Assembly (NCBI GenBank): GCA_947471745.1
Contig: CANJKZ010000262.1
Span: forward strand, 690,501 to 754,500
Origin: Closterium sp. Naga37s-1
Taxonomy: Eukaryota; Streptophyta; Zygnematophyceae; Desmidiales; Closteriaceae
DNA: 64,000 nucleotides
Direction of reading: 5' to 3'
Of this stretch, positions 48,916-58,737 are shown piece by piece (position 1 is the first letter of the stretch; every line of letters begins with the position of its first letter). The notes under the pieces are model-generated. The model ran no database searches, had not been told where the DNA came from, and worked only from the letters and a program-made list of their open reading frames with translations. The translations under genes were made by a program, and so were the position numbers.

Positions 48916-50308
48916 TGTGTGTGTGTGTGTGTGTGTTCAGTCATGTCATGCATGTGGCTACGGGTTGTCATAGTCTATGGCTGCTGTGCTTTGCACCGCT
49001 GCTGCCCTCTTCTTATCTTCCACTTGCCTGAGAGCAGGAAGGGCAAAGACAAGGCAGGAGTGGCGAGGAGGGGAGTGGCAGGGGGAGAGAGGCCAAGGCA
49101 AAGAGTCTGGCTGGGGGAAAGAGGCAGGGAGAGTGGACAAAGGTGCCTCTAAGAGAGGCCAGAGCGGCCTGCATCCTCACAAACCCTCAAGTTAACACAC
49201 GCACAAGCCCCCTTTCGTCCCTCGGAATCCTGTCTCTTCCCCTCCTCCCACAGTTTCTCCTCCCACGGTTACTCATCAACTCAACGCGTCACTTCCCTCA
49301 GGCGCTCTGCAACGAGGCAGGCAGGCATCGTCTGAGGTGAGGCAACACCTTTCTCATCCCATTCTGGGAGAAAGTTAGTTTTTGAAACGTTTCAAAAACA
49401 AAATTCCCTCAGGCGCTCTGCAACAGGGCAGGCATCGTCTGAGGCAACTCCCTTCCCACTCTTGGGCAACATGGGGGGCCGGAGCACCAATTTCCCCAAG
49501 AGCCATGATGACCCACCCCTCCCACACCCTTCAGACCCCACCATTCCTCCCAACACCCGCCCCTCGACACACTCTTCCCCCACCCCACCCATCTGCTCAC
49601 CGGCGCACTTCCCTCAGGCGCTCCTCAAAGAGCCGGTCATCATCCGAGGTAGCACGGGAGGGCGCCCTGTGAGAACGGCTTTCCATACGACCTGCCCATC
49701 TCACACTCCTCCCCCACACACCCTTTTCCCCCACCCCACTCATCTGCTCACCGGCGCACTTCCCTCAGGCGCTCCTCAAAGAGACGGTCATCATCCGAGG
49801 CAGCACGGGAGGGCGCCCTGTGAGAATGGCTTTCCATACGACCCGCCCATCTCACACTCCTCCCCCACACACCCTTTTCCCCCACCCCACTCATCTGCTC
49901 ACCGGCGCACTTCCCTCAGGCGCTCCTCAAAGAGCCGGTCATCATCCGAGGCAGCACGGGAGGGCGCCCTGTGAGAACGGCTTTCCATACGACCCGCCCA
50001 TCTCACACTCCTCCCCCACACACCCTTTTCCCCCACCCCACTCATCTGCTCACCGGCGCACTTCCCTCAGGCGCTCCTCAAAGAGCCGGTCATCATCCGA
50101 GGCAGCACGGGAGGGCGCCCTGTGAGAATGGCTCTCCATACGACCCGCCCATCTCACACTCCTCCCCCACACACCCTTTTCCCCCACCCCACTCATCTGC
50201 TCACCGGCGCACTTCTCTCAGGCGCTCCTCAAACAGCCGGTCGTCGTCTGAGGCAGCACGCGAGGGCCTCTGAGACGCCTCTTGCGCCGCCGACACATCG
50301 GGCGCCCA
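47732..50308 (-). CDS. Plastid TPR protein, middle exons (linker and membrane segment), split from TPR exons
   Basis: Minus-strand exons: 50308-50205 (starts WAPDVSAAQEAS, ends EERLREVR plus two bases), 48821-48701 (QAEEKKRAKVV to LTKDLPTK) and 47815-47732 (IGIGIAATVFAAIFAFGG plus ILPAPSSPPY). Junction phases 2 and 0 fit. The last exon is a clear hydrophobic membrane segment. Its donor (GTGACT after TAT) is weak, and without splicing the frame stops at 47714. In chloroplast TPR proteins of land plants a membrane helix precedes the TPR repeats, exactly what the + strand exons at 7746-12128 would supply. The intervening intron is cut by the proposed inversion. Alternatively this is a separate small membrane protein. 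Confidence 0.55.
47898..47959 (-). repeat. Second copy of the membrane exon
   Basis: Copy of the IGIGIAATVFAAIF exon with its own acceptor, ending FTFEDILP in place of FAFGGILP. It lies on the 5' side of the copy at 47732-47815. Confidence 0.8.
48263..49027 (-). repeat. Four copies of the DYDNPQT exon
   Basis: Copies at about 48263-48345, 48494-48590, 48701-48821 and 48963-49027. Three keep the LPTK-GTGAGG donor end. Two keep the acceptor with the EEKKRA/EDKKRA start (48821, 49027). Only 48701-48821 has both ends. The 49027 copy is cut by a (TG)n repeat. Confidence 0.85.
48871..48936 (+). repeat. (TG)n microsatellite
   Basis: About 65 bp of TG with one interruption (gagtg). Confidence 0.95.
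49299..50308 (-). repeat. Tandem 151-bp repeat carrying copies of the SDDDRLFEERLREVR exon
   Basis: Five copies with donor at 49601, 49752, 49903, 50054 and 50205 (exact 151-bp spacing for the first four steps), plus two degraded ones at about 49299-49340 and 49405-49445. Only the 50205-50308 copy extends to the WAPDVS start of the exon. The others join intron sequence after RAPSRA. The open frames on the + strand are antisense. Confidence 0.9.
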
Positions 50309-50638
50309 CTCTGGCAGTGCAGGAATGGCACAGCATGGCATGGCACAGGGAAACTGCAATGGGTTGGTCAGCTTGCTTTTTGAAACTTTGCAGCAGGAGT
50401 TACCGTTTTCTTACAAGGGTTCGCTTCGACTGGAGGTTACCGTTTTCTTACAAGGGAAATTTTCATTGTGATTAGGTGGGCTGGAGGTTACCGTTTTCAT
50501 TGACGCCTGGAATGGCCGCATCTTGCTTGGGGGGCCCACTGCCTTTGTTGGGACTCGGCTTCTGAAGACGCATCGTGGAATGACACGTGGGGCGAACATA
50601 AGATGATAGGATGCTTGAGACGTCTCAAGATTTGCTCG
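50309..50638. other. Intron-like sequence with short direct repeats
   Basis: A ggaggttaccgttttcttac-type phrase occurs three times (about 50430-50500). A cttctgaagacgcatcgtgg-type block (about 50549-50625) recurs with changes just right of the nearby copia element (about 54659-54730). A perfect palindrome cttgagacgtctcaag lies at 50614-50629. No coding exon seen. Confidence 0.5.
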
Positions 50639-50643
50639 GACAT

Positions 50644-51207
50644 TGAAGGAATATATTAGAGAGCGTAGCGATAGCGAGAGAGTCTCTGCTATGGGAATGA
50701 TGTTGCGCCAGCAACTTGGTAGAGTTTTGGTAGCGTTTGCCTCTAAGGACTTTGTGAGAATTGAAGTAGCATTTGGGCCAAGTAGAATTGCAATATCAAT
50801 TATCAAACACACAAGCAAACACAAACATATATAGGCAAGCAAGAGTTGCACAATTGTTGCGTGGCGCTGCGAGTAACCCAACCCACACGAAAGTGCTGTG
50901 CAGGTGGGTGAACGCGCCCCGCACATTTCCAACCCAACTCGGCACCGGAATGTCTCACCGTGCACGCTACTCCTGCCAACACAGCAAGTGAGCAGCGTGC
51001 CTCACAAGCAAGGCACCTACGACCCCCAAGACTCGTCATTCCTAGCACCGATTCCGCCGAGTTCGCTGCAGTAGCTCACAGTCACCCGTAGTCACTAATG
51101 ACCGCCACCGAACTCGTGCGTCGGTGCCGAGTAGACTCAGTCGTTAGGCGCCGACCTGCCAAGTCAAAGGTCATCGAGGGCCCTTGCTGTCGTAGGGCCC
51201 TCTAACA
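50644..51207 (-). repeat. 3' LTR of the deleted copia element
   Basis: TGTTAGAGGG...ATTCCTTCA on the minus strand, preceded by a gcaggggagtg polypurine tract (51208-51218). Confidence 0.9.
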
Positions 51208-51358
51208 CTCCCCTGCCATACTACAGCAAGGCCCTTTATAATCACAGGGCATGCATACACACATACACACCAAAACAAAGGGATACACACAAACGAAACA
51301 CGCTCAAAGTGTAAACACGCACCGCACCAGCCATGGATAGGCCATGGCACCATCCACA

Positions 51359-53206
51359 TCATGGAGTGTCTAGGTCTTCACTCCCCTCACTCGAGAGCCG
51401 CACCTGCCCCACAGCCTCGAAGCAACGACTGAAGGCGGGGAAATGCAATGCCTTTGTGAGGTAGTCAGCAGGCTGCTCGCTCGTAGGGATGTACTGCAGC
51501 TGCAGCTTCCTGCGCTTGACCATGTGCTGCAGCCACATGTGACGACGCTCCATGTGCTTGAGGCTCCCCTTGAGCCCCATGCCACCTGCCACTGAAATGG
51601 CGGAGGAGTTGTCCACAAAGAGAGTCGTGGGCTCCTCACTCCTCAGCAGTTGAAACTCTGCCAGCAGGAAGCGCAGCCTGCGCGCCTCCTTCCCAGCCTC
51701 CACAGCAGCAACGTACTCAGACTCAGTGGAGGAAAGGGTGGCGCAACGAATCCGCTGGCTCGCCCATGAGACAGCAGCACCCCCGAGCACGAAGACATAG
51801 CCACCTGTGCTGGTCCTGTTCTGCTTGTCCCCTGCATCATCAGCATCGGCGTAGCCCACCAGCTCCAAGGACTCCGGCCCACCACCAAACTCCAGCGCCA
51901 CATCCCTGCTCCCCACCAAGTACGTCAAGCACCGGTCCAACTCCTTCCAGTGCTGATCACTCCGCACAGTCTGGCCCGACCCCAGCTTGCTGCAGGCGAA
52001 CGAGATGTCGGGACGGGTGGTACAGGCCGCGAACTGCAAGGATCCCACCTTCTGCCTGTACTCCTCCTCCTGGCGAGACTGCCATCCCACATCCTCGAAG
52101 GTCTGCACACTGAAAGGGTCAGAGGAAAGAGGGGTGCGAGGCACTCGCAGCGGCTGCTCCCCGTCAAAGAAGCGCCTATGGACCTTGTCCACATAGGCCC
52201 CCTGGTGCAGCCACAGCCTCCTCGTGGGCCTGTCCCGAATCAGCTGCAACCCCAGATATTTCTCCACAGGGCTAATCTCCCGCAGCTGAAAGGCACTCTG
52301 CAGCAGGTCACGCAGCTCCGCTAGCATGCTCTGACTGCGGCTGGCAGCAAGCAGGTCATCCACATACACCAGCAGCCAGCACATCTCCCCCTCAGCATCA
52401 GTCTTGAAGTACAGAGCCTCATCCACCTTGCTCTTCTTCCATCCAGCCCCAAGCAGCACCCCATCCGAGGCCTCATACCATAGCATCGGGCTCTGCTTGA
52501 GCCCATACAGACTCTTCACCAACTTACAGACACGAGGAGTCCCATCCTCGTAGTAGCTCGGCTGCTCCATGTAAAGGTCTCGGTCCAGCACGCCATGGAG
52601 GAACGCGTTCTTCACATCGAGCTGCATCAGGTCCAAATCAAGTGCAGCTGCAATCGCCAGAAGCACACGCGCCGTCACATAGCTTCCCACAGGGGCGTAC
52701 GTCTCCTCATAGTCCACCCCTGCCACCTGCGTGAACCCCTTCACCACCAGCCTCGCCTTCATCACATTCACCCCTGGCGGACGCGGAACCAACTCCCACG
52801 TCCCCTGCTCAATCAAGCTCCGCATCTCCTCATCCATCGCCTCCTTCACCTTGTCTCCCTTCCAGCAGCCCAAGGCCTCCTTCACTGTCATTTTCGCTAT
52901 GTCCCACTGCCTCTTAGGATCAGCTGCCACGTCCGGGTCCAGGTTAGTCCACTCCTCGTCCTCCTCCTCGTCATCCAAGCCCGCTGGCTCAACCACTACA
53001 GCCCAAGCGTATCGAACAGGCGGGACACCACGAGTGATGCGAGTGGAGCGACGCAGTGGTGCAGTGGTCGTCCCAGAAACCAACACACGACCACCATCTC
53101 TAATTCCCCACATCTCCTGCTCCCCTGTCTGCTGCTCCCCAATCTGCTGCTCCCCTGTCTGCTGCTCCCCTATCTCCTGCCCCCCACTCTGCTGTACTCC
53201 ATCCAT
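51359..53206 (-). CDS. Copia reverse transcriptase-RNase H of the deleted element
   Basis: 615 residues from the ATG at 53204-53206. It begins with a Gly-Glu-Gln repeat from 15-20 bp DNA repeats, then an acidic linker (LDDEEEDEEW), the reverse transcriptase start (EAMDEEMRSLIEQGTW), VKNAFLHGVLDRDLY, VYVDDLLAASRS, RNase H (GYADADDAGD) and SEQPADYLTKAL. It overlaps the gag frame by 107 bp in another frame. It is a different copia lineage from the Gly-rich family. Confidence 0.88.
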   Translation of the reverse strand: MDGVQQSGGQEIGEQQTGEQQIGEQQTGEQEMWGIRDGGRVLVSGTTTAPLRRSTRITRGVPPVRYAWAVVVEPAGLDDEEEDEEWTNLDPDVAADPKRQWDIAKMTVKEALGCWKGDKVKEAMDEEMRSLIEQGTWELVPRPPGVNVMKARLVVKGFTQVAGVDYEETYAPVGSYVTARVLLAIAAALDLDLMQLDVKNAFLHGVLDRDLYMEQPSYYEDGTPRVCKLVKSLYGLKQSPMLWYEASDGVLLGAGWKKSKVDEALYFKTDAEGEMCWLLVYVDDLLAASRSQSMLAELRDLLQSAFQLREISPVEKYLGLQLIRDRPTRRLWLHQGAYVDKVHRRFFDGEQPLRVPRTPLSSDPFSVQTFEDVGWQSRQEEEYRQKVGSLQFAACTTRPDISFACSKLGSGQTVRSDQHWKELDRCLTYLVGSRDVALEFGGGPESLELVGYADADDAGDKQNRTSTGGYVFVLGGAAVSWASQRIRCATLSSTESEYVAAVEAGKEARRLRFLLAEFQLLRSEEPTTLFVDNSSAISVAGGMGLKGSLKHMERRHMWLQHMVKRRKLQLQYIPTSEQPADYLTKALHFPAFSRCFEAVGQVRLSSEGSEDLDTP

Positions 53207-53807
53207 CTATGAATCGCTTTAGCTGAGCGATCTCAAGCTGCGGCTCGATTGATTCTGTCCACGTCGACAGGTCGTGACGTCCTTCTAGCGGCCTAGTGAC
53301 AACGATCTTGTCTGGAGTGAATCTGAAGTAGCCATAGTTGGGGGCTATTCCCTCGTCCCTCGACATCGATCCAATCGGGGTAACGCCCGGCATAGCCTCA
53401 CTATCGAACTCTTCCGCAATTCCTCCTCCAGCAACGCTCCGCCGTCCTACATTCGCATGCTCTCGTGACGCTGCTGCACGATGAACACGCTCCTGTACAC
53501 CGCCAACGCTAGCCGTACTAAACCGAGTTGGTCCTCGCAGGACCCCACGCGACATCAACCCATCAAACTCCTCGTCATCGCTATTTCCGCCATCGACAGC
53601 CATATCCCACGCACTAGTACCTCCCGCAACTTGCTCAACATTCTCTACACGTGGCGAAGGGTGCTCACGACGCCGACGCGAGCACAATCCCTCCAACATT
53701 AGCTCGTATTCGATATCACTAATCTCACCACGAGAATGACGAGCCACGAGATCCTCCTCTAGGGCGCGCAAATTACCGGCCTCCACGTTCGCCTCCTCTG
53801 TACTCAT
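53100..53807 (-). pseudogene. N-terminal gag remnant of the deleted copia element
   Basis: 235 residues from a true ATG. The N-terminal part is Glu/Arg/Ser-rich; the end has TPDKIVVTRPLEGRHDLSTW and EPQLEIAQLKRFIDG, similar to the start of copia gag capsid domains. It breaks off at the deletion point and runs into the Gly-Glu-Gln repeat. No zinc knuckle remains. Confidence 0.65.
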
Positions 53808-54088
53808 CCTCTACGACGTCTCTATAAGGTACCACAAATTAAAATAAAGTGCCCCTTCCTTAAATCCCTCGTCTCGGGGTCACCTCACAAGGGTCCTCAG
53901 ACGAGTGGTAATAAATTACCAAACGCCCTATCCTTGGGTCCGAGAACGTAACTGGAGGGAAATCAAGAGAGGTTCAACTTAGATTAATAAGCGCCCTTCA
54001 CTAACGCCGCACGCCAAGGCGAGTATACGAACACGAATATCAACGACGACGGAAATCTATGCGTGTTCGTTCCACGCTCACCGCACCA
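53808..54088 (-). other. Leader and primer-binding site of the deleted copia element
   Basis: The minus-strand sequence after the 5' LTR begins TGGTGCGGTGAGCGTGG, so it starts with TGG as a primer site should but is not the usual initiator-Met type. The primer tRNA is not identified. Confidence 0.5.
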
Positions 54089-54652
54089 TGAAGGAATACA
54101 TTAGAGAGCGTAGCGATAGCGAGAGAGTCTCTGCTATGGGAATGATGTTGCGCCAGCAACTTGGTAGAGTTTTGGTAGCGTTTGCCTCTAAGGACTTTGT
54201 GAGAATTGAAGTAGCATTTGGGCCAAGTAGAATTGCAATATCAATTATCAAACACACAAGCAAACACAAACATATATAGGCAAGCAAGAGTTGCACAATT
54301 GTTGCGTGGCGCTGCGAGTAACCCAACCCACACGAAAGTGCTGTGCAGGTGGGTGAACGCGCCCCGCACATTTCCAACCCAACTCGGCACCGGAATGTCT
54401 CACCGTGCACGCTACTCCTGCCAACACAGCAAGTGAGCAGCGTGCCTCACAAGCAAGGCACCTACGACCCCCAAGACTCGTCATTCCTAGCACCGATTCC
54501 GCCGAGTTCGCTGCAGTAGCTCACAGTCACCCGTAGTCACTAATGACCGCCACCGAACTCGTGCGTCGGTGCCGAGTAGACTCAGTCGTTAGGCGCCGAC
54601 CTGCCAAGTCAAAGGTCATCGAGGGCCCTTGCTGTCGTAGGGCCCTCTAACA
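54089..54652 (-). repeat. 5' LTR of the deleted copia element
   Basis: Same 564 bp as 50644-51207, with one difference seen. Confidence 0.92.
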
Positions 54653-54838
54653 GACATGGCTTCTGAAGATGCACCTTGGAATGGCACGTGGGTGAAAACG
54701 AGATAATATGCTGCGTGAGGAGTCAAGATACCGCATGCGAGATGCTGTGTTGGGGTATGTGTGGTGCCACATTAGGGTATGTGCAATGGCACATGTGAGG
54801 GTTCCATGATTTGAATGCGAGAGGCCATGCGATGCGAC

Positions 54839-54986
54839 TGTCAGAACATATATATAGCTTATGCTGTTGTGTAGGCTATAGTGGGGTATCCCATAGGGGG
54901 TACAACCCAATTAGGGTTTCCCATATGTACTCACTTCATTCATATTTCATTCATCCTCGTTCTACTTTTCTCATGGTATCAGAGCC
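54839..54986 (+). repeat. Copia LTR (135 bp) and primer site facing an inverted gag
   Basis: LTR 54839-54973 (TGTCAGAAC...CTTTTCTCA) is of the same family as the 124-bp LTRs, followed by the canonical primer site TGGTATCAGAGCC (54974-54986). A leader should follow; instead the minus-strand pre-integrase end of the next feature abuts at about 54988. Confidence 0.8.
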
Positions 54987-54987
54987 A

Positions 54988-57044
54988 AGGACACGGGAAG
55001 CCATGCCCCGAAGACGAAGCAAGGAGGGGTGGCCAAGACGGTGGTGCCACAGGAGAGTCTCGTGAGACAGGCGGCGACACGAGCAGGGGGCAGACTCAGG
55101 ACCAGACCTGGACGCAGCAGCAAACACCTGACCCGACGCAGCTACCTGGCCAGACGCAGGGACAGGAGGAGACGCAGTGGTCAGTGTGTAGAGACTCGAC
55201 CCTGGCCGACGCGAGAACGTGGCCAGGTGTCGGCCTGTGCGGGCATCCGAGCAGTGGGTCACCCGCTGACTCGCAGGAGTAAACTGGTGAACCCCCGCAT
55301 CCTGCAAGTCAGCACCACTCACCAAGTTCGTCGAGAACGAGGGGAGGTACAGACCAGACAAGGTGCCCGAGGGGGCAGCCGGACACGGGAGGACAGTGGA
55401 GAAGTGAGAGAGGACAGGACCCCCAGAGGGGTCAGCCAGGGAGACTGCAACCGGCCGGCCAAGCGGCGTGAGTGTGGTGCGGTCTCGAAAGAAGGAGCGA
55501 GAAGCCCCTGAGTCAAGTGTGAAGGTGAGGGAGGCCGAAGCCGACGCAGTACCTGAGAGCGCAGCCTCACCAGTACCTGAGAGTGCAGACGCACTGGCAC
55601 CTAGAGCAGCAGCCGCAGAAGTACCTGGCGCAGCAGTACCAATGCCCGGGTCGGGCGGGAAACACTGGTAACAGTCACCCTCCTCACTAATAGTCACAGC
55701 ATACATGGCAGCAAGGATAGCATCAAAGTCAAGATCAAAGACAGCTACGCCAGCCCTAGACAGCTCTCCCCAACGGGGAATCTCACTGGCCTCGGGGAAC
55801 TGCTGACGCCAAGCGTCCGTCAGGCGGGCAAAGCAGCGCTGAGTGGGGTGCGCACCCCCACACTGCTCACCCGCTCGGTCACCGGAACGAAGGACGTAGG
55901 TGCATGGACCAAAACCCCCACCCCGCTGACGCTGCGTGTACCACTCACGGAGCTGCTGGGGCGGGGGGATGTCCCGCGAACGCTGCTGCTGCTGCTGCTG
56001 CTGCTGACGCTGGCCACCACCAGGGCCGCTACGCTGCGGGGCACCACCCCGACCAGCTCCACCCCCTCCGCCACCGCTGCCTCCACCTCCACCACCACCG
56101 CTGCCTCCGCTCCCACCGCTGCCGCCACCGACGCCTCCTCCTCCGCTGCTGCCACCTCCACCACCGCCCCCGCCACCACTCCCACCGCCACCCCCACTCC
56201 CTCCTCCGCCTCCACCGCCTCCTCCACCGCCCCCGCCAGCTCCACCCGCGCCCTTGCCCCCCTTGCCCCTGCCAGGGCGGCGTCTCCCGCTAGGGGCAGA
56301 CGCCGCGCAGACCGACTCAAGACCAAGCAGGTCGGCAGCAGCAGCAGAGGCAACAGAGGGCAGCAGGGGGGAAGGAGAACACCCCTCAAAGATGGGGGTG
56401 CGAGGGTCACCACGAGAGGCTCCTACAGCGACGATGCTCTTCTCCGCCGCCAGGAGGGACTTCTCGAGGAGGTCGACAGTGAGAGTGGTGGGACAGACCG
56501 AGAGGTAGTGGTCCCTGACTACGCGAAGGGAGTCAGGGAGGCGTGTGACGATGTAATAGAGAGTGATGTACATGGGGGGGGGGTTCTTGGCGCAGAACTC
56601 AGCAGGAAGGGCGGCGCGGTAGCGAGTGTCACTAGTGCGGAGGTGCGTAATGAGGTCAGCGACAGTGGGAAAGGCAGCAAGGTCAGGAAAGAGGTACGGT
56701 AGCATGAGGCGGCTCAGGGCAGCAGTGGCAGGGGAAGAGTAGCGCGCAACTACAGCGTCGTACAAGGTCTGAGCACTCTTGTACTGACTAAAGTGCGCGC
56801 GCTCAGTGGTAGGCAGGTGGCGACGCACAGCAAGACGTGCAGCAGCATCGCGGGTGGCCCACTGAGAGCGAACAGTGGGGTCAGCATCAGTAGCAGGGGC
56901 AGGAGAGGCGCCAGAGGTGAGGTCAAAGAGGGAAAGACCGTCCGCCCTATCGCACTGTAAGAACAGCTGCAGGTCGTCGACCCAGACCTCAAAGTCAATG
57001 GCTCGACCCTCAGCGTCAAAAGCGAGGACGCTAGGGGTAGCCAT
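54988..57044 (-). CDS. Copia gag-protease-pre-integrase, open to the junction
   Basis: Starts at the ATG of MATPSVLAFD (57042-57044); an upstream in-frame start would add 14 unlikely residues. Same order as the copy at 5254: capsid region, Gly/Ser tract (about 56030-56260), Gln run, CX13CX3HX4C cluster, protease LDSGAS, then the pre-integrase HETLLWHHRLGHPSLLRL. The last codons up to 54951 read into the opposite-facing LTR. No internal stop, so it was intact until the rearrangement. Confidence 0.85.
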
Positions 57045-57099
57045 GACGACGACAGACGAGCAGTGCAAGCAGTAGGGGAAGGGCACGCAGTGACAGTGG

Positions 57100-58087
57100 G
57101 GCTGTGCTCACCGGACAGGGCAGGTCGGGCGGCCCGGCAGTAGGGCGGCTCGGCTGCTCAGCGGCTCGGCGGCAGTGCGGCTCGGCGCCCGGGCGGCTCG
57201 GCGGCAGGGCGGCTCGGCTCCCGGGCGGCTCGGCGGCAGGGCGGCTCGGCTCCCGGGCGACTCGGCGGCAGGGCGGCTCGGCTCCCGGGCGGCTCGGCGG
57301 CAGGGCGGCTCGGCTTCCGGCGGTTCAGCTGCTAGGCGGCTCCCGCAGGTAGGGCGGCGGTTGGGCCGCAGGTAGGGCGGGGGTCGGGCCGTAGGTAGGG
57401 GGGCGGTAGGGCCGCAAGTAGGGCGGCGGGCAGGCCGCAGTTAGGGCGGCGGGCGAGCCGTAGGTAGGGCGGCGAGTAGGCCGCAGGTAGGGCGGCGTGG
57501 GGCCGGGACGGGCGGCGCGCGGGCGTCGAGGGGCCGGGACGGGCGGCGCGCGGGCGTCGAGGGGCCGGGACGGGCGGCGCGCGGGCGTCTAGGGGTCGGT
57601 CCGGGTGGCGCGCGGGCGTCTAGGGGCCGGGACGGGCGGCGCGTGGGCGTCGAGGGGCCGGGACGGGCGGCGCGCGGGCGTCTAGGGGCCGGGACGGGCG
57701 GCGCGCGGGCGTCTAGGGGCCGGGACGGGCGGCTCACGGGCGGCGAGGGGCCGGGACGGGCGGCGCGCGGGCGTCGAGGGGCCGGGACGGGCGGCGCGCG
57801 GGCGTCGAGGGGCCGGGACTGGCGGCGCGCGGGCGTCTAGGGGCCGGGACGGGCGGCGCGCGGGCGTCTAGGGGCCGGGACGGGCGGCGCGCGGGCGTCT
57901 AGGGGCCGGGCCGGGCGGCGCACTGGCGTCTAGGGGCCGGGACGGGCGGTACGCGGGCGTCTAAGGGGCCGGGACGGGCGGCTAAAGGGGCCACTAGGGG
58001 CCAAGAGAGAGGGGAGCGCGACTCGGGTAGGGGCAGAGTGCGCTCCGGGCAGGAAAAAAAACGGTGGGCCCTAAGAACAGTTCCCAC
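57100..58087 (-). repeat. Copia leader made of GC-rich minisatellites
   Basis: 57130-57330: ggcggctcggc-type repeats of about 30 bp. 57360-57490: ggtagggcggc-type repeats. 57495-57965: about 15 copies of a 31-bp ggggccgggacgggcggcgc-type unit. No convincing protein. Confidence 0.85.
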
Positions 58088-58096
58088 GAGGGAAAA

Positions 58097-58506
58097 AAGC
58101 GACAGCACTGCACAAGCAAGTAGCACAGCACATGGCAGCTCGAATTGCGCGCCATGGGATGCCGTGACGCTGCACATGATGGCATGGCATACAATGTCCG
58201 TGCATGTCATCACTGCATGATCATCAGCGCATGGTCAGTCATGCATGGTCATTGGTGCATGATCCGTAATGCATGGCCATCAGCGCATCATGAGTAATGC
58301 ATGAACGGTCATCAGTGTCTGATCAGTATTGCATGAACGGTCATCAACAGCAGGCCCACGAAAATGGCATGCCTGCATCCCCCTGAACCTTGAATACATC
58401 CTAATCTAAAGCTTTCCAACAATGCGTTGAGCACATTCAACATAGAGGAAGCTTTAGAGATTGAAGTCGCTTCTGAGAATCTCAGAAGCGACGCGTCGCA
58501 TCGCAC
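58097..58506. other. Intron-like region with degenerate atgcatg repeats and a palindrome
   Basis: 58190-58345 has repeats built on gcatgatcatcag/gcatgaacggtcatcag words of about 25-30 bp. A perfect 27-bp inverted repeat (13 + 1 + 13, gtcgcttctgaga arms) lies at 58466-58492. Confidence 0.6.
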
Positions 58507-58737
58507 CCGGCTCTTGCCGTCGTCCGCTTTGCCGAATCCCTTCGCCCCGCCTGTGGCTGCCGTCACCAGCAATGCTCTCCTTCGCCCGAGTCCACTCTCC
58601 AATCGCCCGGTCCTCGCGAATGAAATGCTGCGAATCCCAGCTGGCGCTCGTTGAATTAGCGACGACGACGCTGATTGCAGGGAGTTAGCTCCCGCAAGCA
58701 TGGCTGACGAGCTGCAGGAAGCGGCTAAGGACTGCAT
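58507..58737 (-). CDS. Putative first exon with plastid transit peptide
   Basis: ATG at 58735-58737. The 77 residues are Ser/Ala/Arg-rich with almost no acidic residues until the end (MQSLAASCSSSAML..., RRRALLVTAATGGAKGFGK), the composition of a chloroplast transit peptide. A GT donor (GTGCGA) follows the Arg codon at 58507, phase 0. The next plausible exon on the same strand in phase 0 is WAPDVS at 50308, with copia insertions in the intron between. The link rests on phase, order and the need of the TPR protein for a targeting peptide. Without splicing the frame continues to 58312 with unrelated sequence. Confidence 0.45.

Larger units (their letters stand above)
50644..54652 (-). mobile_element. 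Complete but internally deleted copia element (4.0 kb)
   Basis: 564-bp LTRs at 54652-54089 (5') and 51207-50644 (3') differ by one base seen (atat against atac near the end). Target duplication gacat at 50639-50643 and 54653-54657. It codes only for the N-terminal part of gag and a reverse transcriptase-RNase H; protease and integrase are gone, so it depends on a helper. A recent insertion judged by its LTRs. Confidence 0.92.
54988..58096 (-). mobile_element. Inverted copia 5' internal segment (leader, gag-protease, pre-integrase)
   Basis: On the minus strand it starts just after where the primer site should be (cgtgggaactgttcttaggg, about 58088) and ends in the pre-integrase domain at GMASRVL (about 54988). 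Its own LTR and primer site are missing at 58.1 kb, but a + strand LTR and primer site lie at its other end. Turning 54988-58096 around would restore the order LTR, primer site, leader, gag. Confidence 0.65.

Noticed and set aside
49299-50308. Regular 151-bp repeats that could suggest a CRISPR-like array
   Set aside because: The repeats contain an exon copy with splice signals, have no unique spacers and no cas genes, in a eukaryotic setting. They are tandem exon-intron duplications.
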